Below the pieces are notes generated by a model. The model had not been told where the DNA came from, did no database searches, and worked only from the letters and a program-made list of their open reading frames with translations. Of a stretch of DNA of 64,000 nt, positions 49,213-57,910 are shown one piece after another. Origin of the DNA: Bisbaumannia salifodinae (GTDB taxonomy: Bacteria > Pseudomonadota > Gammaproteobacteria > Pseudomonadales > Halomonadaceae). A program made the translations under genes and the position numbers. Location: the NCBI RefSeq assembly GCF_039522585.1, contig NZ_BAAADR010000012.1. One strand, 5' to 3'. Position 1 is the stretch's first letter, and every line of letters starts with the position of its first letter.

Positions 49213-50414
49213 CCCCCCACCTCGGCCAGCCGCCGCTCCAGGAAGCGCCGCTCGGGGGCCTGCTTGACCAGGGCCAGGGCTTGGCGATAGTGATCGGCGG
49301 CGTCGGCATGGCGCCCCAGGCGCCGCAGGAGATCGGCCCGGGCCGCCGGCAGCAGGTGGTAACCGGGCAGATGAATGTCGTCGAGCAGCGCCAGCCCGTG
49401 CTCGGGCCCCTCGGCCATGGCCACCGCCACGGCGCGGTTGAGCGCCACCACCGGACTCGGCTGCAGGCGGTAGAGCAACTCATAGAGGGCGACGATGCGG
49501 CGCCAGTCGGTATCGGCCGCCGAGGCGGCCTGGGCATGCAGGGCGGCGATATTCGCCTGCAGGGCATAGGATCCCGGGGCCTGGCGCAGCGCCAGGGTCG
49601 CCTGGGCCAGCCCCTCCTCGATCGCCTCGCGATCCCAGCGCGAGCGGTCCTGATCCTCCAGCAGCACGAGATCGCCCCGGGTATCGGTGCGGGTCTCGCG
49701 ACGCGCATCGTGCAATAGCATCAGTCCCAGCAGGCCTCGCGCCTCGCCCTGGGCGGGCAGTAGCCCGACCAGCATCCGCCCCAGGCGGATCGCCTCGCGG
49801 CACAGGGGCCCACGCACCAGCCGCTCGCCGCCACTGGCGGCATAGCCCTCGTTGAAGATCAGGTAGATCACCGCCAGCACCGCCTCCAGCCGCTCGTCCA
49901 GGGCCGCCGCCTCGGGCACCTCGAAGGGAATGCCGGCGTCGCGGATCTTGGCCTTGGCGCGCACCAACCGCTGGGCCAGGGTCGGTACCGGCAGCATAAA
50001 GGCTCGGGCGATCTCCTCGGTGGTCAGGCCGCCCAGGGTACGCAGGGTAAGGGCCACCTGGGCGGCCCGATTCAGGGCCGGGTGACAGCAGGTGAAGATC
50101 AACCGCAGGCTGTCCAGGGGCTCGGGATCCTCGGGACTCGGCGCCGGCTGCTGCAGGCTGAGGTGCAGCGCCAGCTGGTCCTGCTTGCGCTCCCCCAAGC
50201 GACGATGACGCAGCTGGTCGACCGCCTTGTGGCGAGCGGTGGCGGAGAGCCAGGCCACCGGGTTGGCCGGCACACCTTCCTCGGGCCATTGCTGCATGGC
50301 CGCCTCGAAGGCCGCCTGCAGGGCATCCTCGGCCAGGGCAAAGTCACCGAAGCGGCGAATCAGCGCCGCCAGCAGGCGCCCATAGTCGCGTCGATAGAGG
50401 GCCGCCAGGTCCAT
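49209..50414 (-). CDS. ECF sigma factor with C-terminal TPR-like extension (ECF42 type)
   Basis: The 401 residues from ATG 50414 begin MDLAALYRRDYGRLLAALIR. An ECF sigma2 region (FALAEDALQAAFEAAM), a sigma4 helix-turn-helix (GGLTTEEIARAFMLPVPTLAQRL) and a ~200-residue helical C-terminal domain follow, with LIFNEGYAASGG and paired TPR-like helices. This matches ECF42 sigma factors, which have no separate anti-sigma and pair with DGPF proteins; here the DGPF gene ends 11 bp upstream. An upstream promoter fits the type. The extension to 50531 is not supported. Confidence 0.87.
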   Translation of the reverse strand: MDLAALYRRDYGRLLAALIRRFGDFALAEDALQAAFEAAMQQWPEEGVPANPVAWLSATARHKAVDQLRHRRLGERKQDQLALHLSLQQPAPSPEDPEPLDSLRLIFTCCHPALNRAAQVALTLRTLGGLTTEEIARAFMLPVPTLAQRLVRAKAKIRDAGIPFEVPEAAALDERLEAVLAVIYLIFNEGYAASGGERLVRGPLCREAIRLGRMLVGLLPAQGEARGLLGLMLLHDARRETRTDTRGDLVLLEDQDRSRWDREAIEEGLAQATLALRQAPGSYALQANIAALHAQAASAADTDWRRIVALYELLYRLQPSPVVALNRAVAVAMAEGPEHGLALLDDIHLPGYHLLPAARADLLRRLGRHADAADHYRQALALVKQAPERRFLERRLAEVGG

Positions 50415-50425
50415 GGTCGTGCCGC

Positions 50426-50785
50426 TCACAGGCGATAGGCCGGATCTACCGGCCGCACTTCCACCACGCCCCCGACCCGCAGTGTGGGCAGCCGCCGCGC
50501 CTGGCTCAGGGCCTCGTCCAGGTCGCCACACTCCAGCACATGGAAGCCGCCCAACTGCTCGCGGCTCTCGGCGAAGGGGCCATCATGCAGCACCAGTCGG
50601 CCGTCGGCCTCGCGCAGGGTGGTGGCGGTGGCCGCCGGCTGCAGCCGTGCCCCACCGCGATAGTGATGGTCGGTCACCCACGCCTGGAGCAGCCCATGGT
50701 AGTCCGCCATGACGGCCTCCCGCTCCGCCTCCGGCAGGGCCTGCCATAGCGTCTCGTCGATACAGCACATCAGCATATATTGCAT
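50426..50785 (-). CDS. DGPF/YCII-related protein
   Basis: A 119-residue YCII/DGPF-fold protein. The start at 50785 follows GGGAGAG and gives MQYMLMCCIDETLWQALPEA. The family signature is LHDGPFAESREQLGGF (about 66-81). DGPF proteins accompany ECF42 sigma factors; their chemistry is unknown. It is the first gene of a DGPF-sigma operon (11-bp gap). The extension to 50944 would run across the promoter, so it was removed. Confidence 0.88.
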   Translation of the reverse strand: MQYMLMCCIDETLWQALPEAEREAVMADYHGLLQAWVTDHHYRGGARLQPAATATTLREADGRLVLHDGPFAESREQLGGFHVLECGDLDEALSQARRLPTLRVGGVVEVRPVDPAYRL

Positions 50786-50842
50786 GATCGTCTCTCCCGC
50801 CCACTCAGCAAGGGTAGTCGGCCTCAGCGGGCCCTGCCCTGT

Positions 50843-50869
50843 ATCGTGCGGGGAAGCGCGGCTTCGACA
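50843..50869 (-). promoter_or_regulatory. Predicted ECF42-type promoter of the DGPF-sigma operon
   Basis: -35 TGTCGA (50864-50869) and -10 CGAT (50843-50846), 17 bp apart, about 58 bp before the DGPF ATG. As recalled from published ECF42 work, TGTCGA plus CGA/TC is the ECF42 promoter motif. The same layout recurs at 58713-58739. Confidence 0.65.
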
Positions 50870-50937
50870 GCCTCGATGCCGAATGGGGGTCAGAAGGCGG
50901 CGAGCCACTGGCCGAGCCGCCCCCTGGCCTCCTCGTC

Positions 50938-51804
50938 TTACCACTCCATCTCGCCCAGGGTGACCGCGGCGCCGATCTGCAGGGCGATCTCCAGGCCCGC
51001 CTCCGGGTAGGCGGCTCGCATGGCATCGATCAGCGCCTGGCTATCCTCGGCCTCGGCGGCGGCCCGCTCGTAGGCCAGCAGGTAATCGCGGGTATAGGCG
51101 ATGTTCTCGGCGGTCAACGGGGTTCCCGCCTGCATATGCCCCGGCACCACGACCGCCGGCGCCAACGCCTCCATCTCGTCGAGCTGGGCCAGCCAAGCCT
51201 GGCGCTCGCCGGCCTGCTGGGTATCGGCGGTCCAGACATGCAGGTCGCCGAAGACGGCGATGGTGCCGACGATAGCCTCCAGGGAAGGCACCCAGACATA
51301 GGGACGATGGGCCAGCTCACCGTCCAGGCCACGCACCTCCAGTACCCGGCCCTCCACGCTCAGGGTATCCCCCGCCAGGGGCTCGGGGAGGCGCGTCGCC
51401 TGGGGCGCGTTATCGCCCAGCCGGGGGCCCCAGTAGGCCAGCTTGGCCTCGCGGTTAGCGAGGATCCGCTCGCGTACCGCCGGCGCCGCCACCAGGCGCG
51501 CCTCGGGGAACAGCTCACCAAGCAGCTCGGTACCGAAATAGAAGTCGGGGTCGGCCTGGCTGATATAGATGGTGGTCAGGGTCTTGCCGCTATCCAGCAC
51601 CTCGGCGGCGATACGCAGCGCATCGGCGCGGGTGAAGCCGGTATCGATCAGCAGCGCCTCTTGCTCGCCGCTGACCAGCACCGAGTTGACATGAAAGCTG
51701 TCGGCATCGGCGTTGTAGACGCTCAGCGCCAGGGGCGCCTCGGCGAAGGCCGAGGTGCTGGCGAGGGCCATGGCGGCGGCGAACAGGGATCCTTTGAAAC
51801 GCAT
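50938..51804 (-). CDS. Exported MBL-fold hydrolase with an altered zinc motif
   Basis: The start at 51804 after AGGAG gives 288 residues with a signal peptide (MRFKGSLFAAAMALASTSAFA, cut near AFA). The fold matches metallo-beta-lactamase-like proteins (VLVSGEQEALLIDTGFTRAD), but the usual THxHxDH motif reads ISQADPDFYFG, lacking the first His; VPGHMQ supplies a later His. It may bind metal differently or be inactive. It is divergent from a LysR gene, which probably controls it. Substrate unknown. Confidence 0.82.
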   Translation of the reverse strand: MRFKGSLFAAAMALASTSAFAEAPLALSVYNADADSFHVNSVLVSGEQEALLIDTGFTRADALRIAAEVLDSGKTLTTIYISQADPDFYFGTELLGELFPEARLVAAPAVRERILANREAKLAYWGPRLGDNAPQATRLPEPLAGDTLSVEGRVLEVRGLDGELAHRPYVWVPSLEAIVGTIAVFGDLHVWTADTQQAGERQAWLAQLDEMEALAPAVVVPGHMQAGTPLTAENIAYTRDYLLAYERAAAEAEDSQALIDAMRAAYPEAGLEIALQIGAAVTLGEMEW

Positions 51805-51926
51805 GGTGAAGTCTCCTGGGTCTCGAGCCCGCGGGATGGTGCGGGATGGCGGCACTATAGTTGCTTCATACGCGCTCAAATACCGGGCAATATGGCCTTC
51901 TTTGTTTCGATAAACGAGCCAATACC

Positions 51927-52817
51927 ATGGACCGACTCACCGCCATGCGCGTCTTTGTCGAGGTGGCACGCCGCGGCAGCTTCACCGCCAGCGCCGACCG
52001 CCTGGCGATGTCCCGGGCCGCCGTGACCCGACATGTGGGCGCCCTGGAGACCTGGCTGGGGGTGCGCCTGTTGCAGCGCACCACTCGGCGAGTCAGCCTG
52101 ACCCAGGCCGGCGAGCAGACCCTGGAGCGCTGCCTGCAGATCCTGGCCCTGACCCAGGAGGTGGAAGCGGAGGTGGCCCCGGCGGAGGGCGAGCTGCGCG
52201 GCCAATTGCGGCTGAGCTGTAGCCCCTCCTTCGCCCAGGCCCAGCTCGCCACGGCGCTCAACGCCTTCCTCGAGCGCCACCCGGGGGTCAAGATCGACCT
52301 GGATGCCAGCGACCGGGCGGTCAACCTGGTGGAGGCGCGCATCGACCTGGCGCTGCGCATCGGCGAGGCCCCCGACCCGGGACTGATCGCCCGCCCCCTG
52401 GCCCCCTGCGACTCCCGGCTGGTGGCCAGCCCCGACTACCTGGCCCGCCACGGCACCCCGGCCCATCCCGCCGAGCTGGCCCGACACCGCTCCCTGGGAC
52501 ATGCCCACTTCGGCCGCGGCCGCTGGCACTTCACCCGCGATGACGAAGAACAGCGCGTCGCGGTGACCCACCGTCTCACCGCCAACGAAACCGCGGTGCT
52601 GCTGGAGGCCGTCATCGGCGGCGGCGGCCTCGCCGTGCTGCCGACCTACCTGATCGGCCCGGCCCTGGCCCGCGGCGAGCTGCTGACGGTGCTCCCCGAC
52701 TGGCGGCCGCCCCGACTGACCCTCTACGGGCTCTACACCTCGCGGCGCCACCAACCCCCGGCGCTGCGCGCCCTGCTCGACTTCCTGGTCGAGCGCTTCG
52801 AGCGACCGCCCTGGTAG
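51927..52817 (+). CDS. LysR-family regulator, divergent from the exported MBL-fold gene
   Basis: The 296 residues have an N-terminal winged helix (MDRLTAMRVFVEVARRGSFTA, then LAMSRAAVTRHVGALE) and a substrate-binding C-terminal domain (about 90-296) with the CrgA/DSD-like pattern LRLSCSPSFAQ. The start at 51927 was chosen by the family N-terminus. It shares a ~120-bp gap with the MBL-fold gene, the usual layout of a LysR regulator and its target. Effector unknown. Confidence 0.88.
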   Translation: MDRLTAMRVFVEVARRGSFTASADRLAMSRAAVTRHVGALETWLGVRLLQRTTRRVSLTQAGEQTLERCLQILALTQEVEAEVAPAEGELRGQLRLSCSPSFAQAQLATALNAFLERHPGVKIDLDASDRAVNLVEARIDLALRIGEAPDPGLIARPLAPCDSRLVASPDYLARHGTPAHPAELARHRSLGHAHFGRGRWHFTRDDEEQRVAVTHRLTANETAVLLEAVIGGGGLAVLPTYLIGPALARGELLTVLPDWRPPRLTLYGLYTSRRHQPPALRALLDFLVERFERPPW

Positions 52818-52856
52818 CCGTGCGTAGCATGCCCGGGCCGGCATGGGCCATCCGGC

Positions 52857-53606
52857 TCAGGGCCACCAGGCCAGCGGATGCTCGGGGCGCAGTATCCCCT
52901 GCTCGTCCCAGTCGTCCCAGCCGGCGAAGGGAATCGGTGACAGCGCCTCGAGCCGCTCGAGGCGTTCCCGCCAGGCGACCTTCTCGGCCTCCAGGCGCTC
53001 GCGGAATATCGCCTCCTGCTCGTAGTGCAGGCCGCCGCCCTGGACGCCATAGACCACGAAGGGCGGCAATACCGCCAGGCCCAGGTAGGCCAGCGAGCGG
53101 TGAATGGGCCAGAGCAGGCTGGCCATCTCGCCACCGCGACCCTGGCGGGTGAAGGCCGGCGCCGGCGAGCCGGTGGTCACCGAGCAGAAGGCCCGCTTGC
53201 CGCCAAGCCGGCCGCGATCGTAGCGCCGGCTGCCGGAATAGAGGCCGCCATAGACCATGACCCGGTCGAACCAGCCCTTGAGCATGGCCGGCTGGGCATG
53301 CCACCACAAAGGGAACTGCAGGATGATCAGCTCGGCGCGCTCCAGGCGTGCGATCTCCCGGGCCACCTCGGCGGGCAACTCCCCGGCCTCATGGGCCCGG
53401 CGCTGCTCGGTCAGCGCGGAGAAGGTCGTGGGGTCGGCGCGCCGCGGGAAGTGCCCGGGCCCTTCCAGTGGATCGAAGCCCTCGGCATAGAGATCGGAGA
53501 CCTCCACCGCATGCCCCTGGCCCTCCAGGTGAGCCACCGCCGTCGCCTTGAGGGCGCCATTGAAGGAGTGGGGTTCGGGGTGACAGAAAACGATAAGTAC
53601 CCGCAT
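52857..53606 (-). CDS. Flavodoxin-fold NAD(P)H quinone reductase
   Basis: The 249 residues match the NQO1/KefF/MdaB family: MRVLIVFCHPEPHSFNGAL (FMN-binding start), DLYAEGFDPLE, and LQFPLWWHAQPAMLKGWFDR (about 96-116). These enzymes do two-electron quinone or nitro reduction with NAD(P)H. GGAG precedes the ATG. It is divergent from a LysR gene that probably controls it. The order of LysR and redox genes here parallels two other pairs downstream. Confidence 0.9.
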   Translation of the reverse strand: MRVLIVFCHPEPHSFNGALKATAVAHLEGQGHAVEVSDLYAEGFDPLEGPGHFPRRADPTTFSALTEQRRAHEAGELPAEVAREIARLERAELIILQFPLWWHAQPAMLKGWFDRVMVYGGLYSGSRRYDRGRLGGKRAFCSVTTGSPAPAFTRQGRGGEMASLLWPIHRSLAYLGLAVLPPFVVYGVQGGGLHYEQEAIFRERLEAEKVAWRERLERLEALSPIPFAGWDDWDEQGILRPEHPLAWWP

Positions 53607-53710
53607 GATCTAGCTCCCGATATCGGCGGCACGCCTGTCGTGCCGGTCCTCCAGAGGCTAGGCTGTTCATCACTGATCTAATATTCCCTATCGATAACAA
53701 CGAACTTTGC

Positions 53711-54628
53711 ATGAATGAACAGCTAATGCCCTGGGACGACCTCCGCGTGGTCCTGGCCATCGCCACGGCGGGCTCCCTGGCCGGCGCCGCCCGCCGCCTC
53801 GATGCCAGCCATGCCACCCTGTTTCGCCGCCTCAACGCCATCGAGGCGCGCCTGGGCGTGCGCCTCTTCGAGCGCTCCCGGCGCGGCTACACCCCCACGG
53901 CGGCCGGTACCGAGCTCGCCGAGGTGGCCGAACGCATCGCCGGCGAGGTCCAGGAGGTCGAACGGCGCCTGGCGGGGCGCGACCTGCAGCTCTCCGGCAC
54001 CCTGCGGGTGACCACCACCGATACCCTGCTGATGGGCCTGCTGTCGCCGATCTTCGCCGACTTCCGGCGCGCCCATCCGCGTATCCAGCTGGAGGTCGCC
54101 GTCTCCAACCAGCGCTTCGATCTCGCCCGACGCGATGCCGACGTGGCGCTCCGCCCTTCCGCCTCGCCGCCCCAGCACCTGGTGGGCCGCCGGGTCGCCC
54201 TGATCGAGCAGGCGATCTATGGCCGGCCCGGCGACGACCCCGCCGAGGCCGCCTGGATCGGGCCGGATCGCCACCTGGACTATGATGCCCTGGCGACCTG
54301 GCTGGCCGATGCCGGCCTGGAGGAACGCTGCCACTACCGCATCGACACCCTGCTGGGCATGCTGGCGGCGGCCCGCGATGGCCTCGGCTGCGCGGTGCTG
54401 CCCTGCTACCTGGCCGATGCCGAACCCGCCCTGCGCCGGCTCGGCGAGCCCATCCCGGCGCTGGCCACCGAGCTCTGGCTGCTGACCCACCCCGACCTGC
54501 GGCGGGTGGCGCGGATCCGCGCCTTTATGGAGTTCGTCGCCGCGGCCCTGGAACGGCGGGGCCTGGCCCCGCCCCGCCCGACGGCGACCACGCATCGCGG
54601 ACAAGCCCCGAGGCACGATCTATCCTGA
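53711..54628 (+). CDS. LysR-family regulator, divergent from the quinone reductase
   Basis: The 305-residue protein has MPWDDLRVVLAIATAGSLAG and DASHATLFRRLNAIEARLGV in the winged helix, then a co-inducer domain with LLSPIFADFRRAHPRIQLEV. Similar to the LysR at 58962-59861 (both share AWDD/PWDDLR and LWLLTHPDLR near the end), so the two are paralogs. The best start is at 53711; ribosome binding is weak. YjbR follows 35 bp downstream. Confidence 0.87.
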   Translation: MNEQLMPWDDLRVVLAIATAGSLAGAARRLDASHATLFRRLNAIEARLGVRLFERSRRGYTPTAAGTELAEVAERIAGEVQEVERRLAGRDLQLSGTLRVTTTDTLLMGLLSPIFADFRRAHPRIQLEVAVSNQRFDLARRDADVALRPSASPPQHLVGRRVALIEQAIYGRPGDDPAEAAWIGPDRHLDYDALATWLADAGLEERCHYRIDTLLGMLAAARDGLGCAVLPCYLADAEPALRRLGEPIPALATELWLLTHPDLRRVARIRAFMEFVAAALERRGLAPPRPTATTHRGQAPRHDLS

Positions 54629-54663
54629 GAACGAGCCCCGTCCGGGGCGGCTGGGAGGCGCTG

Positions 54664-54996
54664 ATGACGGAAGCCGAATTTCGTGCCCTGGCCCTGGGCC
54701 TGCCCGGGGTGGTGGAACATGCCGAACAGGATCACCCCGACTACCGGGTCGGCGGCAAGGTGTTCGCCCAATTGGGCTACCCCGAGGCGAGCTGGGCCAC
54801 CCTGTGGCTACCCGCCGATGCCCAGGAAGACATCGTCGCGGCCTGCCCCGGGGCCTTTCGCCCGAGCCCCGGCGATGCCGCCGGCCACACCCAGGTGCAC
54901 CTGAGCGAGGCGCCCCATCCCCGGGTCCGCGAGGCCTTGATCGCCGCCTGGCGGGACAAGGCCCCGCGACGCATCCGCGATCACTTCCGCGACTAA
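54664..54996 (+). CDS. MmcQ/YjbR family protein
   Basis: The 110-residue protein fits the MmcQ/YjbR (cyaY-like DNA-binding) family: FRALALGLPGVVEHAEQDHP, VGGKVFAQLGY, LWLPADAQED, and the C-terminal LIAAWRDKAP. The ATG follows GGAGGCGCTG. YjbR-like proteins bind DNA weakly; a role is not established. It follows the LysR gene closely and may be co-transcribed. Confidence 0.85.
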   Translation: MTEAEFRALALGLPGVVEHAEQDHPDYRVGGKVFAQLGYPEASWATLWLPADAQEDIVAACPGAFRPSPGDAAGHTQVHLSEAPHPRVREALIAAWRDKAPRRIRDHFRD

Positions 54997-55036
54997 TCCC
55001 TCCCCCGGCCCGAGGCCGATGTTCGGGCCGGCGACC

Positions 55037-55792
55037 TCACGCCCGGACTCCCAGGGCCTCGACCAGCCTGGCCAGGCTCGCCTCGCAGCGGGCGCCGGGC
55101 GCCCGCGCCTCGTCCCCCGGGCGGTACTTGCCGGTGCGCACCAGGCAGGCCCGCAGTCCCGCGTCCATGGCCGCGGCCACGTCGCACTCCACGTCGTCCC
55201 CCACCATCAGCGCCTCCCCGGCCGCCACCCCGGCATCCTCGAGCACGGCACGGAAGAAGTCGCCTGCGGGCTTGCCGAGCACCGTCGCCTCGATACCGGC
55301 CGCATACTCCAGGGCCCGCACGAAGGGCCCGGCGTCCAGGTGCAGGGCGCCGGCCCGGCGGAAGTAGCGATTGGTGCCCACCGCCAGCAGCGGCGCGCCC
55401 CGCTGCAGCAGCTGGAAGGCCGCGTCCAGATGAGGGTAATCCAGGCGCGTCTCGGCGTCCCCCAGCACCACCGCATTCGGATCCTGACGTTCCAGGTCGG
55501 CGAACTCTGGCGCGAGCCGCTCGTGAATCAGCAGATAGGGACGCAGGCGATGACGACGCAGGTAATCGCGGATCGCCCCTGGCGCGGTAAAGACCTGCGC
55601 CGGGGTCAGCCTGAAGCCCAGGGCCAGCAGCTCACCGCAGACCGTTTTCGAGGTCTTGCGCGAGGTGTTGGTGACGAAACGCAGCGCCATCCCACTCGCC
55701 TGCAGGCGCGCCACCGCCGCCACGGCGCCGGGCAGGGCCTCGCCATCCTCGGTCAGCACGCCACCGATATCGAGAAACACCGCCTTGAGCAT
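55037..55792 (-). CDS. HAD-IIA family phosphatase, LHPP-like
   Basis: A 251-residue HAD hydrolase. Motif I is FLDIGGVLTEDG, in which Gly replaces the second Asp of DxD, as in LHPP-type enzymes. FVTNTSRKTSK follows, and the C-terminal GKPAGDFFRAVLEDAG and MVGDDVECDVAAAMDAG are the Lys and Asp motifs. LHPP hydrolyses phosphohistidine, phospholysine or pyrophosphate; the substrate here is inferred only by similarity. GGAGGG precedes the ATG. Confidence 0.88.
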   Translation of the reverse strand: MLKAVFLDIGGVLTEDGEALPGAVAAVARLQASGMALRFVTNTSRKTSKTVCGELLALGFRLTPAQVFTAPGAIRDYLRRHRLRPYLLIHERLAPEFADLERQDPNAVVLGDAETRLDYPHLDAAFQLLQRGAPLLAVGTNRYFRRAGALHLDAGPFVRALEYAAGIEATVLGKPAGDFFRAVLEDAGVAAGEALMVGDDVECDVAAAMDAGLRACLVRTGKYRPGDEARAPGARCEASLARLVEALGVRA

Positions 55793-55829
55793 CGTCGACC
55801 CTCCCCCGTGGCTCTTGCACTCCCCAAGC

Positions 55830-56738
55830 CTAGGAGGCTTCCGCCACCGCGTCGCCCCCCGGCATCTTCGCCCGCGGCCGGTAGAACATCACGCCATTCC
55901 CCACCAGGATCGTCACCAGCCCGATCAGGGCGAGCGGCGTCCAGCGGTAACCCTCGACCAGGGTGGAGATGCCCAGGGCCACCAGCGGGAACAGCAGGGT
56001 GGCATAGGCCGCCGGGCCGGGGCCGATCCGGCCCACCAGGGCGAAATAGGTGCCGAAGCCGATCACCGAACCGAACACGGCCAGATAGACCAGGGCACCC
56101 AGGTAGGCCGGCGAGGTGTCCAGCGTGAAAGGCGTGCCGCTGGCCAGCACCAGCGCCAGCATCAGCAGGGCGCCGTAGGCCATGGCATAGGCGTTGGTGG
56201 AGAGCAGGTCCAGGCCGTGGCGCTGGTGGCGCAGGCTGAGCATATTGCCCAGGGAGAAGCCGTAGGTGCCCAGCAGCGCGCAGCCCAGGCCCAGCAGTAC
56301 CCCCGACCCCAGCGCCTCACGGCGGATTTCCGGCCAGAACAGGCAGAGCATGCCGGCCAGGCCCAGGGCGGCCGCCACCAGCAGCCGCGGCGTGATCGCC
56401 TGGCGGAAGAAGAGCACGCCGTTGGCGGCATTGAACAGCACCGCCATGGAGAACACCACGGCGATCAGGCCGCTGGTGATATAAGCGGCGGCGGTGTAGA
56501 AGAAATAGAAATTGAGGCAGAAGACGCACAGGCCCTGCAGGGCGCAGAGCAGGTGATCGCGCGCGCCGAGCCGACGCAGGCGCCCGCGGAGCGCCAGCCA
56601 CAGTAACAGCAGGCCGGCGGCCAGGGCGAAGCGGTAGAAGACCGACAGCATCACCGGCACCTCCCCCACCTGGAAGGCGATGGCGATCCAGGTGGTACCC
56701 CAGATCAGCACGGTGACGGCATACAGGATCAGGTTCAT
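55830..56738 (-). CDS. EamA/DMT-family transporter
   Basis: The 302 residues form ten hydrophobic segments arranged as two EamA repeats (about 2-130 and 145-285), with the start pattern YAVTVLIWGTTWIAIAFQ typical of this drug/metabolite exporter family. AAGGAG precedes the ATG. It is divergent from an AraC gene, and a 21-bp tandem repeat lies in the shared gap. It may be the AraC target. Substrate unknown. Confidence 0.88.
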   Translation of the reverse strand: MNLILYAVTVLIWGTTWIAIAFQVGEVPVMLSVFYRFALAAGLLLLWLALRGRLRRLGARDHLLCALQGLCVFCLNFYFFYTAAAYITSGLIAVVFSMAVLFNAANGVLFFRQAITPRLLVAAALGLAGMLCLFWPEIRREALGSGVLLGLGCALLGTYGFSLGNMLSLRHQRHGLDLLSTNAYAMAYGALLMLALVLASGTPFTLDTSPAYLGALVYLAVFGSVIGFGTYFALVGRIGPGPAAYATLLFPLVALGISTLVEGYRWTPLALIGLVTILVGNGVMFYRPRAKMPGGDAVAEAS

Positions 56739-56798
56739 GATGGCGCTCCTTGGGTGACTTCAGGCTCGGAGTCGCCGAGTGTCGCCGAACCGGATCCT

Positions 56799-56840
56799 CC
56801 GGGCATTCAGCTTCTTGCGCCGGGCATTCGATTCTTGCGC
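56799..56840. promoter_or_regulatory. 21-bp tandem direct repeat between the EamA and AraC genes
   Basis: Two units, CCGGGCATTCAGCTTCTTGCG (56799-56819 with one base trimmed in text: CCGGGCATTCAGCTTCTTGC) and the same with GA in place of AGC at the centre (56820-56840), are adjacent. AraC-family sites are often direct half-sites ~21 bp apart, so this is a candidate operator for AraC at 56910. Confidence 0.6.
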
Positions 56841-56909
56841 TTTTTCTTATCGCCTCCTTGGCCCGGCGCGGGCGGCTGGCTACTATCGAGATGCCAGGAG
56901 GAGAGGGCC

Positions 56910-57788
56910 ATGCCGTACCACGTATTCGAGAACCTGAGCCAGCGCCAAGCCAGCCTGACGCGAGCCGCCCGGCTCGACGGCGGCATCGGCCTGGCCCAGT
57001 GGCGCAACGACGACGACCGGATCGCCCTGGAGCAACCCGGCCACCACACCCTCAGCCTCTATGTGGCCGATGGCTACGAGTCCTACCGCCGGACGCCCGG
57101 CGGCTGGCGCAATGGCGGCGCCCCCGACCGCTTCTGCCTGATGCCGGCCCGGCACGACTCCCTCTGGGATATCCGCGGCCCCCTGGAATTCGCCCACCTC
57201 TACTTCACCGATGACCACCTCAAGGGGCTGGCCGAGCGGGTCTGGGACCGGGAGGCCTCCGGCCTGCTGCTGGACGAGCAGACCTTCGCCGAGGACCCGC
57301 GGATCGCCAGCCTCTATCGCCACTGGCTGCTCGCCCTCGACTGGCGGGAGCCGGCCGACCGCCTGGCCCTGGACAGCGCCATCACCCTGCTGCTGGTGCA
57401 CCTGCTCGACGGCTACGGCCAGCGCCACCGGCCGCCGCCCCGCCCGCGGGGCGGCCTGGCGCCCTACCGCCTGGGCCAGATACGCGACTATATCGAGGCC
57501 CACCTCGACCGACCGCTGCCCCTCGCCGAGCTGGCCGCCCGGGTCCAGCTCAGCGAGTATCACTTCGCGCGCATGTTCAAGCGCAGCCAGGGCCTCACGC
57601 CCCACCAGTACGTGCTGCAGCGGCGCCTGGCACGGGCCGAGGCGCTGCTGCGCGATACCGCCCTGCCGCTGGCCGAGATCGCCCTGGCCTGTGGCTTCAG
57701 CTCCTCGAGCCACCTGGCCAGCCGCTTTCGCCAGGCCAGGGGCCTGGCCCCCTCGCAGCTGAGACAAGCGTCCAGCCGAGCCCGGTGA
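56910..57788 (+). CDS. AraC-family transcriptional regulator
   Basis: From the ATG at 56910, after AGGAGGAGAGGG, the 292-residue protein has an N-terminal cupin-like ligand domain (about 1-170) and a C-terminal double helix-turn-helix (about 190-285) with LAELAARVQLSEYHFARMFK and LAEIALACGFSSSSHLASRF. Upstream frame to 56754 is non-coding. It is divergent from an EamA exporter, the likely target. Ligand unknown. Confidence 0.9.
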   Translation: MPYHVFENLSQRQASLTRAARLDGGIGLAQWRNDDDRIALEQPGHHTLSLYVADGYESYRRTPGGWRNGGAPDRFCLMPARHDSLWDIRGPLEFAHLYFTDDHLKGLAERVWDREASGLLLDEQTFAEDPRIASLYRHWLLALDWREPADRLALDSAITLLLVHLLDGYGQRHRPPPRPRGGLAPYRLGQIRDYIEAHLDRPLPLAELAARVQLSEYHFARMFKRSQGLTPHQYVLQRRLARAEALLRDTALPLAEIALACGFSSSSHLASRFRQARGLAPSQLRQASSRAR

Positions 57789-57910
57789 TCATGACCTTTT
57801 CGTCAATCGGGATGCGGGTGATCTAGCCCTTCCGTCGTGCCACCCGGCGCGACGAGCCGGTCATCGAGCCATAGCGCCAGCCGCCGTGCCGCCGGGTCGG
57901 ATCGACAACA

